From: Kluyveromyces lactis
Lineage: Eukaryota > Ascomycota > Saccharomycetes > Saccharomycetales > Saccharomycetaceae
Reading direction: 5' to 3'
Assembly (NCBI RefSeq): GCF_000002515.2
Contig: NC_006039.1
Location: 1,240,001 to 1,304,000, forward strand
DNA length: 64,000 bases
How positions within the stretch are numbered: the first letter of the stretch is position 1; every line of letters starts with the position of its first letter. The notes below the pieces were generated by a model. It saw nothing but the letters and a program-made list of their open reading frames with translations. It was not told where the DNA came from and did no database searches. Positions 19,787 to 29,504 of this stretch are shown here, one piece after another. Position numbers and translations under genes: made by a program.

Positions 19787-22486
19787 GTTTAGGTTTTCTA
19801 TTGAAACCTATTTATTAGTCCCTATTTTTTTTCAACACTCTAATAAATAAACTTTGCATCTTTGAGACATATCTTTCTTTGAAATGATGGTATAATATTT
19901 GTCCAACAACTTTACAAGTACTTTCTGTCTTTAGAGTGCGTCATTTGACAAGGTTTTCAGTTCGTGTTAATTTTTCTATTTTTTCTTCCCACACAGACGA
20001 TGGGGCGAGAGACTGCTTGTTTTCATCAAACTCTCAGTTTCTCTACCCTTCTTCTGTGACTTTAATGAGGTTTTTTTTTGTGTTTTTTTTTCGTTGCATA
20101 TTGTTATTGTGACGTCTAAAGCCAAGACCAAAATTATTATAACAACACTTAAGAAACTATTCTCGAATAATATTTTTTAAGTTATCCGGAAGATGGAAAG
20201 GTTTTCTTTCTGCAGAAGAAGTTTTCGAATTTTTGAAAAATCTGTCCATGGTAGAATTTCTTCGTTTGATGTGCGTTATGGCATCATTCATACGATTTCC
20301 TCATACAAGGATCGACTTTCTGATTTTCACTATGTTAACGTTCCTGTGACGGAAACAACTGTGATTCCGACAGAAATTTTAAAAATGACGGTACTTGGAT
20401 AAAGAAGGACACATCTGTCGTTATTACAAAGATTATTTTTTTTTTACTTTATTATCACTTAAAGTTTGTTTTTTTACCTATTTTATTATTGTCCCCCGTG
20501 ATTATACTACTACTACTACACTTATTCTTAATTATAATACTATTGCTCGACTATCGCTAACTGATAGTCACAGGATCTAATAAAAAAACGGTTTTGGTTT
20601 GGTTCTTTCTTGAAAGGGTTTAGAAGAAGAAGAAGAAGAGAAGGGAGAACATACTTCGTGACACATTCGAGGTTGAAGGTTGCCCCGTCTTGGTTTTTCC
20701 ACTTCGCCAATTTTTTGTTAGAATTCTCATTAGGTGTTTTTCTTTCTTTTCTTCCCCAGTTTTAATTATACATTTTACACATCCCTTACTGTTGTTACTA
20801 TATTACACACTACAACCACTCAGTCTTAGTTCTTCTAATTTCTCAATTTTTTGTTACTTATGCTTTCCTTTTCCCTCTGTTGTGATGTGATGATGGTGTT
20901 TAATTTCAGATTGTACAACACTCTAATTCTAGCAAGGAAAATTTAGTAAACTTAAGTAAATGAATTAATACTGATTGTTATTACAAATAATTAAAAAGCA
21001 CGAACAAAAAAGATTTTATATATATACATTTATATGAAAATGAAGAAGGAGCAATAATTAAGAAAATCGTATCATTTTATAACCAAAGTTCCAAAAAGCT
21101 TCCTCAAGAAATATGAGATGTGTTATATGAAAACGTTCGATGTTTCAAAATAGCCGAATATAGTGCTCTTCAGAAATAAGCATTGCATCAAAAAGAAAGG
21201 AGAAATATAAAGGCAGAAATAAAACAGAACATCACGATGAGCAGCAGATCAGGTACATTCAGTTACCAATGGATATTGAATGAATTAAAGGCATGGACGG
21301 ATCTTTAAAATAGTTTTGTCCCTGTCTCCGAGTTGTTGTGGCTCTTAAACTCTTTTCTTTCTGTTTATTTACTATTCTTACTAAACAGGAAATTTCCAAA
21401 ATCCGTAACACGAATTGACAAAATCTAGTGAAAAAAAAAAAACTAAAAATAGAACAGGATCGGAGAAAGAGAGAGGTACATGAGCTGTTGTTCTAACGTA
21501 GCAATCTTGAACCGGTTTTCTACTATAACTGTCATGATACCTGCTAAAGCAAACGTAAATGCCGAAACAGTTATGGAGTAGGCATTAGACCACGGGCGAG
21601 ATTATCGCTATTATCAAAGTTTTAGGCTACCATTAAAAGGTGCACGAGAAAAAGAAAACAGACACACGCGTTTAACATATGGCACTGCCACCGCCAATGT
21701 TTACCAAACACTGTAAGGTGAAATCGAGAGTCATGATCTGAAGACGGTTTTCGTCCCACCTTTGTCCTTTAAAGTAAAATTAGACCTACAAAGAAAAAAA
21801 GCCGAAAACATCTCACTTAAACTACCGGCCGTGACTCTCTTCAAGGTAGAACATTGCAAACACTAGCATGCTTCATTATTTAAGCTTTTGTTTTTGTTTT
21901 TGAATTGAATTGAAATAGTCTAATTAATTACTTCTTCCAGTGTTATTATTTACCTATTTAATGCATTTTGGCTGAGCTTTCAACAGTCAAGCTTATCTCC
22001 GCACTAGTCACTCCACCAAGTAACTGACAATAACATATAACTTATTTTTGCTACTCCCCACTGGGATGCACATAGTAGAATTACCTAGGCGATCCAATCC
22101 ATAATCGCTACTGACAGCGAGACCTTTGAAAAATTCTAACTAAACTTGTACAGGTTGAAATAGCGGTTTCCTACCTCTCTATCTAGCTACCGTATTCCTA
22201 TTTCACTCAAAGAATATTTTTTCCATAGGAAGAAATCTCAAGAAATTTCCAAAAAGAAAATTTGTATTATTGTTTCGAAGATTCTTTTTGAAATCACTTT
22301 TTTTTTCTCTCACACTGTTACAGACATGAAATAAAAAAAAAGATCTTGAAATATATATCTCTCTCCTTTCACTTGTAACTAATCTTTCCTCCCCTTTGTT
22401 CATTTGACTGTTTCATCTACTTAGTTTTGGACTATTCAGTTGATTTACTTCCCTCAGCGTATCCCCTTTCCTCTCGCTATACAATA
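19787..22486. other. 2.7 kb region without recognised gene (HOR7/DDR2 homologue to ECM33)
   Basis: No frame longer than about 70 residues and none convincing. The DNA is T-rich on the + strand to about 20.9 kb, with a GAA repeat at about 20622-20642. A/T-rich unpatterned sequence follows, then a pyrimidine-rich stretch (22280-22480) upstream of ECM33 that is probably its leader and core promoter. It is unusually long for this gene-dense window. It may hold a large ECM33 promoter, an untranslated leader or an unrecognised non-coding RNA. I found no tRNA boxes and no telomerase RNA template resembling the K. lactis telomere repeat. Confidence 0.5.
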
Positions 22487-24399
22487 ATGCAATACAAGAA
22501 CCGTCTAACTCTTGCTGCCGTTTTGGCCGCTTCTGTTTCAGCTGGTATGTATTACTAACTTTTATTTTACTATGGAAAAAGAGCACACCGAATCTCCTAG
22601 GGAAAACTTTGACATATGCACTATGAGATATGTCTTCGAATTTTCAATTTGCATGTGAGTCCTTTATCTGTCTATTTCTGAGCTGAAGAATCGTGATTAC
22701 ATGAAAATCTAACCTTGATCCCGGTAGATTTTACTTCTTTTTACGTTAGATATCTTATGATCTGTCACGTATGAATAGAATTGCGAAACTTCTCCAGGCA
22801 TAGATGACTCCCATGCTTGGTTACATCTCATTTTTGTTTGATCAAATAACCATAACCTAGTCTTCGAATGGATTTTTCTTAATTTTCTTTCTCTCATGCT
22901 TACTTGAATATCTTCACGGAACATACCACCCGATATTCCTAAAAAAAAACAGCAGTCGTTTGACCCTATTTTGTATGTGATGTTTGGGCTTTCATAGTGG
23001 GCGAAGCATTGTCGTATTATTTCCGAAAATAAAACAAAAAAGCCAGCATTTTTAGTCACGTGGAGTTATCATTATGTGAATTGTGAGACAGCAAAGAGAA
23101 AGATGAAAACGTTCAAGAGGCGTGCTTTGTGTACCTTTCACCATATCTGCTTCCTGAATCGGAATATAATAATACTAACAGACATTTCTTTTTTTATCAA
23201 TAGCCAACTCTACTCAAAGTGTTCCATCTTCTTGTTCTATCAAGTCAGATGCCACTGCTTCCTCTCAAGCTGATTTGGACAGCTACTCTGGTTGTTCTAC
23301 CATTGTCGGTGACTTGGTCTTGACCGGTGACCTAGCTTCCGCTGCCTTGGCTGGTGTCGAAGAAATTGACGGTTCTTTGACAATTAAGAATGCCACTCAA
23401 ATGACTTCTTTCTCCGCTGACTCTTTGAAGAAGATCTCTGAAACTTTGACTTTGAATCAATTGACTGTATTGGACACCGCTTCTTTCGGTTCTTTGGAAG
23501 AGGTTGACACCATCAGTTTCGTTACTTTACCAGCTGTTTCCAATATTATCACTAAGTTGACTTCTGCTAAGCAAATTACCATTGCTGACACTGCTTTGGA
23601 ATCTATCGCTGGTTTCGAAGATTTAGACGAAATTGAAGTCTTCAATGTCAACAACAACAAAGGTTTAGCTTCCATTGACTCTAAGTTGAAGCACGTGAAG
23701 ACTGCTTTGGAAATTACTTTCAACGGACAATCTGCTGAAATCTCTTTCGACGAATTAGAATGGGCTAACAACATCACTTTGAGAGATGTTTCCAGTGCTT
23801 CTTTCGCTAAGTTGAGTAACGTTAACGCTTCCCTAGGTTTCATTAACAACTCCTTGCCATCTATTGACTTGTCCACCTTGGAAAAGATTGGTGGTTCTTT
23901 GTCCATTGTCTCCAACGAAGAATTGACCGAGTTGGACTTCTCTAACTTAACCTCTGTTGGTGGTGGTTTCGTTATCGCTAACAACTCAAAGTTGGCTACC
24001 ATTGACACCTTCTCTGAATTGTCTACTATTGGTGGTGCTTTGGTCGTTACCGGTAAGTTCGGTGATTTGGAATTCCCAAGTTTGAAGTCTGTTAAGGGTG
24101 GTGCTGATATCGAATCTACTGCAAGCAACTTCTCTTGCGATGCTTTGAACAAGTTGCAACAAAAGGGTGGTATCCAAGGTGACTCTTTCGTCTGTAAGGA
24201 TGGTCAAACTTCTACCTCCGTCAAATTGACTGCTACCGGTACCTCCGATGATGATGATAGCACTGCTACATCCGACTCTGGAAGCGCAGGTTCTTCCACC
24301 ACCAGTTCTTCCAAGTCTTCTGGTGCTGCTGCTCACTTCAATGCCCCAGGCTCCTCTGTCATGGGTGCCGTTGCTGCCATCGCTTATGCCTTATTATAA
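22487..24399 (+). CDS. ECM33: GPI-anchored cell wall protein Ecm33 (two exons)
   Basis: Exon 1 is 22487-22544 and exon 2 is 23204-24399; joined, they encode 417 residues (S. cerevisiae Ecm33: 429, also with an intron near the start). Exon 1 encodes most of the signal peptide (MQYKNRLTLAAVLAASVSA). Residues after the splice (ANSTQSVPSSCSIKSD) align with Ecm33. The body is a leucine-rich, receptor-L-domain-like fold with many sequons (NIT, NAS, NNS). A Ser-rich region precedes a C-terminal hydrophobic GPI signal (MGAVAAIAYALL). The protein sits in plasma membrane and wall and is needed for normal wall structure and N-glycosylation. Codon use suggests high expression. Confidence 0.97.
22545..23203 (+). 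other. ECM33 spliceosomal intron
   Basis: A 659-nt intron with consensus 5' splice site GTATGT (22545-22550), branch site TACTAAC (23173-23179) and acceptor ATAG ending at 23203 after a T-rich stretch. A second perfect TACTAAC lies only a few bases after the donor (22553-22559), too close to serve as branch point for this donor. The intron splits codon 20 after its first base. Intron presence is conserved with S. cerevisiae ECM33. Confidence 0.95.
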
Positions 24400-25343
24400 T
24401 TGCAGTTTTGATGATTGAATAATAATAAAAAAAAATCAAAACAAATTCTCATTCTCATCAGCATGTAGTTATATAATAAGGTCTGGTCATGTCAAACCGT
24501 CCCTTTACATTTTAAAAAGAAAAACATTGTAAGATTATAATCCCTCTCTAATAATGACTGGCTTGTGTTTTCCTTCATGCCAAGTCTATTTTTTCACTTC
24601 AATCATGATAAGATATGTGTGGTTTCCGCAGACAATAAGACTCAGTCATTTGTCTCATTCTGAAGTAAATCTTCAAATATGCACAAAATACGTTGCTAAC
24701 TGTGTTTAACCATTTCTCTCCTCGGATGTTGTGGTGATTGACATGTTAATTCGTGGGTTAAACCAGAGTATCTCACTCATTTTTATTGTTACATGATGAT
24801 ACATCATATTATCGAATACTCAATCTCCATATGAAAATAGCCATAATCAGACAACACATTGTTGGATGAATTTAGCATCATTACTATAACTTTCAAAATA
24901 ATATGAAAAGACCAATTAAAAAATAATAAATTTCTACATGGACAGCACTGCTACATTGCTCTAACTTTATGCTTTCTAAATTTCAATATACGGTATTTTT
25001 TTGTTCAATTTCTTTCGTGGTATACTGTTTTCTATTAATCCTTCTTTATGTCCATCCATCGGAAGTACAGGAAACGGATCATAAGGTCAAGTTTCAAGTT
25101 TTAATAACAGATACACTATTTCATCTACCTGTCATAACCTCCAATAGCTAGTATCCATCTTTTGAAATGCTTGCAAGAAGTAATTCTCGGTTACATATGC
25201 TATGGAACCCTTTCCATTAAGTGGATCTGTAAAGTGTCCTTTTAATATTATCTACTTTATATATAATAATATTAGACTTTTAAATGTACTATGGGTATGG
25301 ATCATTTTATCTTGAGCGCAATGCTAAGGAAATGATTGCTGCT
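24400..25343. other. Convergent gap ECM33-GLTP gene
   Basis: About 940 bases between two converging genes. The sequence is AT-rich with A-runs just after ECM33. The only frame (about 24969-25151) is a short hydrophobic stretch without family resemblance. Nothing else recognised. Confidence 0.5.
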
Positions 25344-25934
25344 TCACAAATCCTTGCATGTTTTGGCTAAGAATTCTAACAAAATAGAAACAATATTTTC
25401 CAAAGCAGCCAACCAGGCCTTAAGCTGAGTATTGACTTTCTCTTGATCAGCACCAAGCTTGGCAAAGAAATCTTTTCTGTATGGACATGCCTTCATGGCC
25501 AATTTGAATATAGGTTTCACTAGCATACCGTGATATTGACTTAAAGTTTTTTTATAAGCAGCAATAAAGGTATCAGTCATTTCCGTAGTGGGGTTCTCAA
25601 TCGTTTCTTTCATGGCCTGGGCCGTGAACTGCAAGCCTCTGGTTAACCATAATAAACCTTCACTGGCTGTTTTCTTACCCTCTGCTCTTTCATTAGTAAC
25701 TAGATCTTGTAACGTAGCAGATTTGTCGGGAGTGGCCAACAGTCTTTTGCGAAGCTTGGCAATGTTCCCGTTTAAATCGTTTTGAACAACGACAAAAGCA
25801 GCATTTCCCAAAAGATCGAACAATTTGACAAGGGATTCTGATGCTTCCAAAAACTCGGACGTTGAAATCTTGTTATCCCGATCCACAGGAACTGTCTCGA
25901 AAGACATCTTCATTTCATCGAAAAAGGTTGACAT
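25344..25934 (-). CDS. Glycolipid transfer protein (GLTP/HET-C2 family)
   Basis: A 196-residue cytosolic lipid transfer protein, close to the length of human GLTP (209). Key headgroup-binding residues of GLTP are visible: the D-x3-N-x2-K pattern in DLNGNIAKL (D53, N57, K60), the stacking tryptophan in LLWLTRGLQF (W96) and the histidine in YHGMLV (H135), followed by the CPYRKDF segment (human APYKSDF). The family moves glycosphingolipids such as glucosylceramide between membranes. As far as I know S. cerevisiae, which lacks glucosylceramide, has no member, whereas Kluyveromyces-type yeasts do make it. It sits between ECM33 and TIF32, which are adjacent in S. cerevisiae, consistent with loss of the gene there. 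Confidence 0.92.
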   Translation of the reverse strand: MSTFFDEMKMSFETVPVDRDNKISTSEFLEASESLVKLFDLLGNAAFVVVQNDLNGNIAKLRKRLLATPDKSATLQDLVTNERAEGKKTASEGLLWLTRGLQFTAQAMKETIENPTTEMTDTFIAAYKKTLSQYHGMLVKPIFKLAMKACPYRKDFFAKLGADQEKVNTQLKAWLAALENIVSILLEFLAKTCKDL

Positions 25935-26409
25935 GGCGTTCTAAATTTATATCTGGAAAAGTGTCAAGAGCAAATGAAAGGCACTTCAAACCACAAAATG
26001 ATCAACAAATACTATGCAGTTAATGTTGCTTAGTTGCTTTTATCCGATGTATTACTAAATGATGCACTTTTCAGTGATGTGGATACTTGCTCAATAGTTA
26101 CTTCAATATTGATTTGTAGTGTGGCTTATCACATGATGGATGAATTGGAAATAATATTTCACGTTGAATTTCCATATGTTTACACTGGCAAAGAAAATTC
26201 GAAATTTTTCAGATTTCAAAACATCAACACGACAAGACAAGAATGAACGAACACGACATACTACAATTAAATGTTGTCTTAAGGAGGATCCATTCTGAGA
26301 ATAGGAAATGAACCACTTTTCTAGGAGTATATCTTTAGTTGGATATGTTTATGTTTATGAAAGGTGTTAATTAATATATATTTGTCATCTGAATGAGATA
26401 TGCAAGATA
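25935..26409. other. Intergenic TIF32-GLTP gene
   Basis: About 475 bases, both flanking genes on the minus strand. It holds the GLTP promoter and TIF32 3' region. No ORF with family resemblance; no RNA gene seen. Confidence 0.5.
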
Positions 26410-29187
26410 TTAACCTCTTCCAGCATTCATTCTCTTCAGTCTCAACTTTTCAGCCATAGACATTGGTTTATTGGATACCGGAGCAGTTTGTGCTGGTGCT
26501 GGTGCTGGGGTTGGAGTAGAAGGAACAGGGCTAGATCTAGAGCTACCGTTCTTCTTTTCAAGAAGTTCTTCGATTTCTCTTTGCTTTCTAGCAATTTCGT
26601 CTCTTTCCTTGTTGATTCTTTCACGTTCGGCACGTCTCTTGGCAAGTTCTTCCTCCTTAGCCAAAGCCTCCTTTTCAGCAGCTTCAGCTTCAATTGCAGC
26701 TTGTATTTCAGCAACTTTAGCTTCATAACGTTCCTTACGGACTTGTTCAATTCTTTGCTTCTTAGCTTCTTCTAATTGAGCTTCCTTCAAGGCGCGTTGT
26801 TTTTCTAACTCTTCCTTCTTTTCAGCGATAACAGATGACTTGTATTGGTTGAAAGTACTGTAGATTTTGTTCAAACGTTGATGTAGAGCCAATTTCTTTT
26901 CATAGTCGGCCTTGGAAGTCTCAATTAACTTCTTCTTGAAATTGTCGTAATTCTCTCTATCCCTCTTTTTTTGCTCTTCAGCGTCCTTTTCTAACAATGG
27001 CAATTCCATTTGTCTATAGGCTCTTTCCAGGTGATCTAACTTCTTGAAGGCATAGGTCATACGTTCAGTCAAATCCTTCTTGTTCTTGGCTACTTGTTCA
27101 ATGACCATTTGGTTGATCTTATCACTTGTTAGGTTCTTGGCTTCCTTTGGATCAATATGAATGACACCATTGGCATTAGTTTCAGCAATCAACTTCTTCA
27201 TTTCTTGTTCATGGATCGCTTCTCTCTCACGTTCCATCATTTCTTCAGCACGACGTTCCGCTTCTTTCTCCATAGAAGATTCAACAGCAGCCTTTTCCTC
27301 AGCCATACGTCTTTGCCTTTCTTCTAGAGCCTTCTTGGCAAGAATCTTGTTTTCTTCTTCGCTTCTCTTCTTGCGTTCAGCGTTACTCTTAGCTCTAATT
27401 TCAGCAGCTTCCTTTTCTAACTTGATAACTTCTTCCTTTCTTCTGATCAATTCTTCACGCACAAGTTTGACTCTGTAATAGTAAGAACCATTTTCGTATT
27501 CTTCGTTGGCCTTTAAGATCTTGGATAGATCAGTCAACTTAGAACGGACTTCTGAGTTACGAGTGAAGACTTGTTCATTCTGTTCCTCATCAGCATGCGT
27601 TTCTTGGGAGGTTTCCTCTTCGGATTCAGAGTTCTTTGCTTCATCAGAAGTGCTAGATTCGGGAACTTCAACAAGAGATGCTTGCCAAGCGTCAAATGGA
27701 TCTTGGGCAAATGAAACGGTATCAGTTTCATGGTCAATGGAAATACTAACATAATCATCCATAGCAGCTTGGATTAAGTATTTTTCTAGTTCAAAAACAG
27801 ATAATTCGAAAGGAGCTGGCAGTGACAACATTTCATGCAATTCAACTAAGTGAATAGATGTTTGAGCCTTTGAGACTTCAATGATGGATCTTCTGATGAA
27901 TAGGTTTCTCAATGGAGCCACGTATTGGGCGAAATATGGCTTTTCAACCAAGTTTGGCAAAAGTGCAGACAATTGAGACTTAGCAGACTTCACATCGAAA
28001 TTAGTTTCCAATATATTGAAGAATTTCAAAATATCAGCGTCAGCTTTCTCTACGACTTGTTGTTCACCAGCAGCAGTAATCAAATCCTTTCTCTTTGGTT
28101 TACTTTCAAGGTCTAGTAAGTCACATAGACGAATTTGAGGATCGAAACCAGCAATTGGTAAGTCATCCAATTGAATTGCCAAAGCGGACAAGACAAATTG
28201 AGATGAATAGAACTTAAAGTCTTCTTCGGAAGCATTTGGATTCTTCAAGTACAAATTGTAGAATTTTTCCCATGCAGCAGCGTGCAATAAATAGTTACCA
28301 GAGACAAAGAAGATCTTGGCCAAATTTTCGTAGTAGTTGGCCAACACAGAGGGCTTTGGAGCACGCTTCGAGAGACGCATCAAATGATGAACATCTTCAA
28401 TGGATCTGAAAGCTTCATGCCATAATTCCAATTTAACAGAAACGTTAACTTGTTGGAAACGTTGGTCAGAATAACGTTGCAAAGTGTCAGGATCTGATAA
28501 ATCGACAGTGTGGTGACCATATCTCTGTTGTTGGTAGTTTGCGGCATCCAAATGTTGACGTAACATTTCAGCTAAACGCTTGAATTCATTCTTACGGTTA
28601 TATTTGTAACAGAATTGCATGGTTCTGTTAACAACACCCGCATACGTGATTTCCAATTGAGAATTATTTCTCAAGAAATCTAGAGTGGTACGGTAAGATT
28701 CCCAGGTAAATCTCAACCAAGCTGAAACATCATCATTGTTGAATCCACCAACAGTTTGTTCTTGTTCGTAAACAGAAACCAACAAATTTTCTGGGGTGAC
28801 ACCACCCTCTAGATCCTCTTCGGCTTGGTCCTTGTTGGATTCTTCTTTGGCATCAGTTTGCGCTTGGATGTTGGTCATCTTAGTTTCGATCAAATCGATG
28901 AATTTACGAGCAACAGCACCTACAGAAATCAAACCTTCGGGAGTGTGTTGCATATGCTTCTTGTATTGGTATAAACCTTCCTTGATCATTTTACCCTTCC
29001 TCAATTCAACACCAAGTTCCAAGAACTTGAAGATTATAGGTTCCAAAGTGGCAGCATCAGCAAAACGAGACCTTCTTGAAGATAATAAATCAAATAGAGA
29101 TTGCAACGCAGCCATTGGCTCGCCAACAGAGACTAATTCGTCAGCTCTTCTAATGGCATTCTCAGGACGTAAAGCCGGTGGAGCCAT
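26410..29187 (-). CDS. TIF32: Translation initiation factor eIF3 subunit a
   Basis: A 925-residue protein (S. cerevisiae Tif32/Rpg1: 964), the scaffold subunit of eIF3 that wraps the 40S subunit and recruits mRNA. The N-terminal half is helical with a PCI domain up to about residue 500. An acidic Ser/Glu linker follows near 510-545. The C-terminal 350 residues are a highly charged Lys/Glu/Arg coiled coil that in yeast binds eIF3b, eIF1 and rRNA. The extreme C-terminus is Pro/Ala-rich, then ends MAEKLRLKRMNAGRG. Its neighbours ECM33 and SEC18 are as in S. cerevisiae (YBR078W-YBR080C), apart from the GLTP gene. Confidence 0.96.
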   Translation of the reverse strand: MAPPALRPENAIRRADELVSVGEPMAALQSLFDLLSSRRSRFADAATLEPIIFKFLELGVELRKGKMIKEGLYQYKKHMQHTPEGLISVGAVARKFIDLIETKMTNIQAQTDAKEESNKDQAEEDLEGGVTPENLLVSVYEQEQTVGGFNNDDVSAWLRFTWESYRTTLDFLRNNSQLEITYAGVVNRTMQFCYKYNRKNEFKRLAEMLRQHLDAANYQQQRYGHHTVDLSDPDTLQRYSDQRFQQVNVSVKLELWHEAFRSIEDVHHLMRLSKRAPKPSVLANYYENLAKIFFVSGNYLLHAAAWEKFYNLYLKNPNASEEDFKFYSSQFVLSALAIQLDDLPIAGFDPQIRLCDLLDLESKPKRKDLITAAGEQQVVEKADADILKFFNILETNFDVKSAKSQLSALLPNLVEKPYFAQYVAPLRNLFIRRSIIEVSKAQTSIHLVELHEMLSLPAPFELSVFELEKYLIQAAMDDYVSISIDHETDTVSFAQDPFDAWQASLVEVPESSTSDEAKNSESEEETSQETHADEEQNEQVFTRNSEVRSKLTDLSKILKANEEYENGSYYYRVKLVREELIRRKEEVIKLEKEAAEIRAKSNAERKKRSEEENKILAKKALEERQRRMAEEKAAVESSMEKEAERRAEEMMEREREAIHEQEMKKLIAETNANGVIHIDPKEAKNLTSDKINQMVIEQVAKNKKDLTERMTYAFKKLDHLERAYRQMELPLLEKDAEEQKKRDRENYDNFKKKLIETSKADYEKKLALHQRLNKIYSTFNQYKSSVIAEKKEELEKQRALKEAQLEEAKKQRIEQVRKERYEAKVAEIQAAIEAEAAEKEALAKEEELAKRRAERERINKERDEIARKQREIEELLEKKNGSSRSSPVPSTPTPAPAPAQTAPVSNKPMSMAEKLRLKRMNAGRG

Positions 29188-29504
29188 GATGAAATGCTAG
29201 TATAATCGATGGGTCGAGAACGGTTGTTATCTACCCTTTCTAAATCAGAGACTAGATCCAAGTATATATCTTTATTTTGCAAGGTGCAATAGGAAGAAGT
29301 TTCACATAAATAGACTGAAAAGTTTTTTTTCACTTATTCTCTTTGATCTTCAACGGAAGCATGCTGAAAAATTTCAACCTTCATCAAAAGTTGATATCAT
29401 TGAGAACGAAGTTGAAGTTTATGTGCTATGTCGCGAGTACATATCACATATGTATAATATATATATATATATAAATGTATCATATTAGAAATGAATAGTA
29501 TAAT
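29188..29504. other. Intergenic SEC18-TIF32
   Basis: About 317 bases between co-directional minus-strand genes. An alternating AT tract lies near 29455-29474. It is the TIF32 promoter; nothing else recognised. Confidence 0.5.

Noticed and set aside
22709-23059. Antisense frame of 116 codons inside the ECM33 intron
   Set aside because: It opens at a GTG; the first ATG leaves only about 72 codons with no recognisable feature.
23021-23062. Centromere-like pair: TTCCGAAAATAAAA near GTCACGTGG in the ECM33 intron
   Set aside because: CDEIII-like and CDEI-like sequences are only about 20 bases apart with no long AT-rich CDEII between, and they lie within a transcribed intron.
23457-24152. 231-codon frame antisense to ECM33
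   Set aside because: It is a mirror of biased codon use in a highly expressed gene, opens at a non-ATG codon and matches nothing known.
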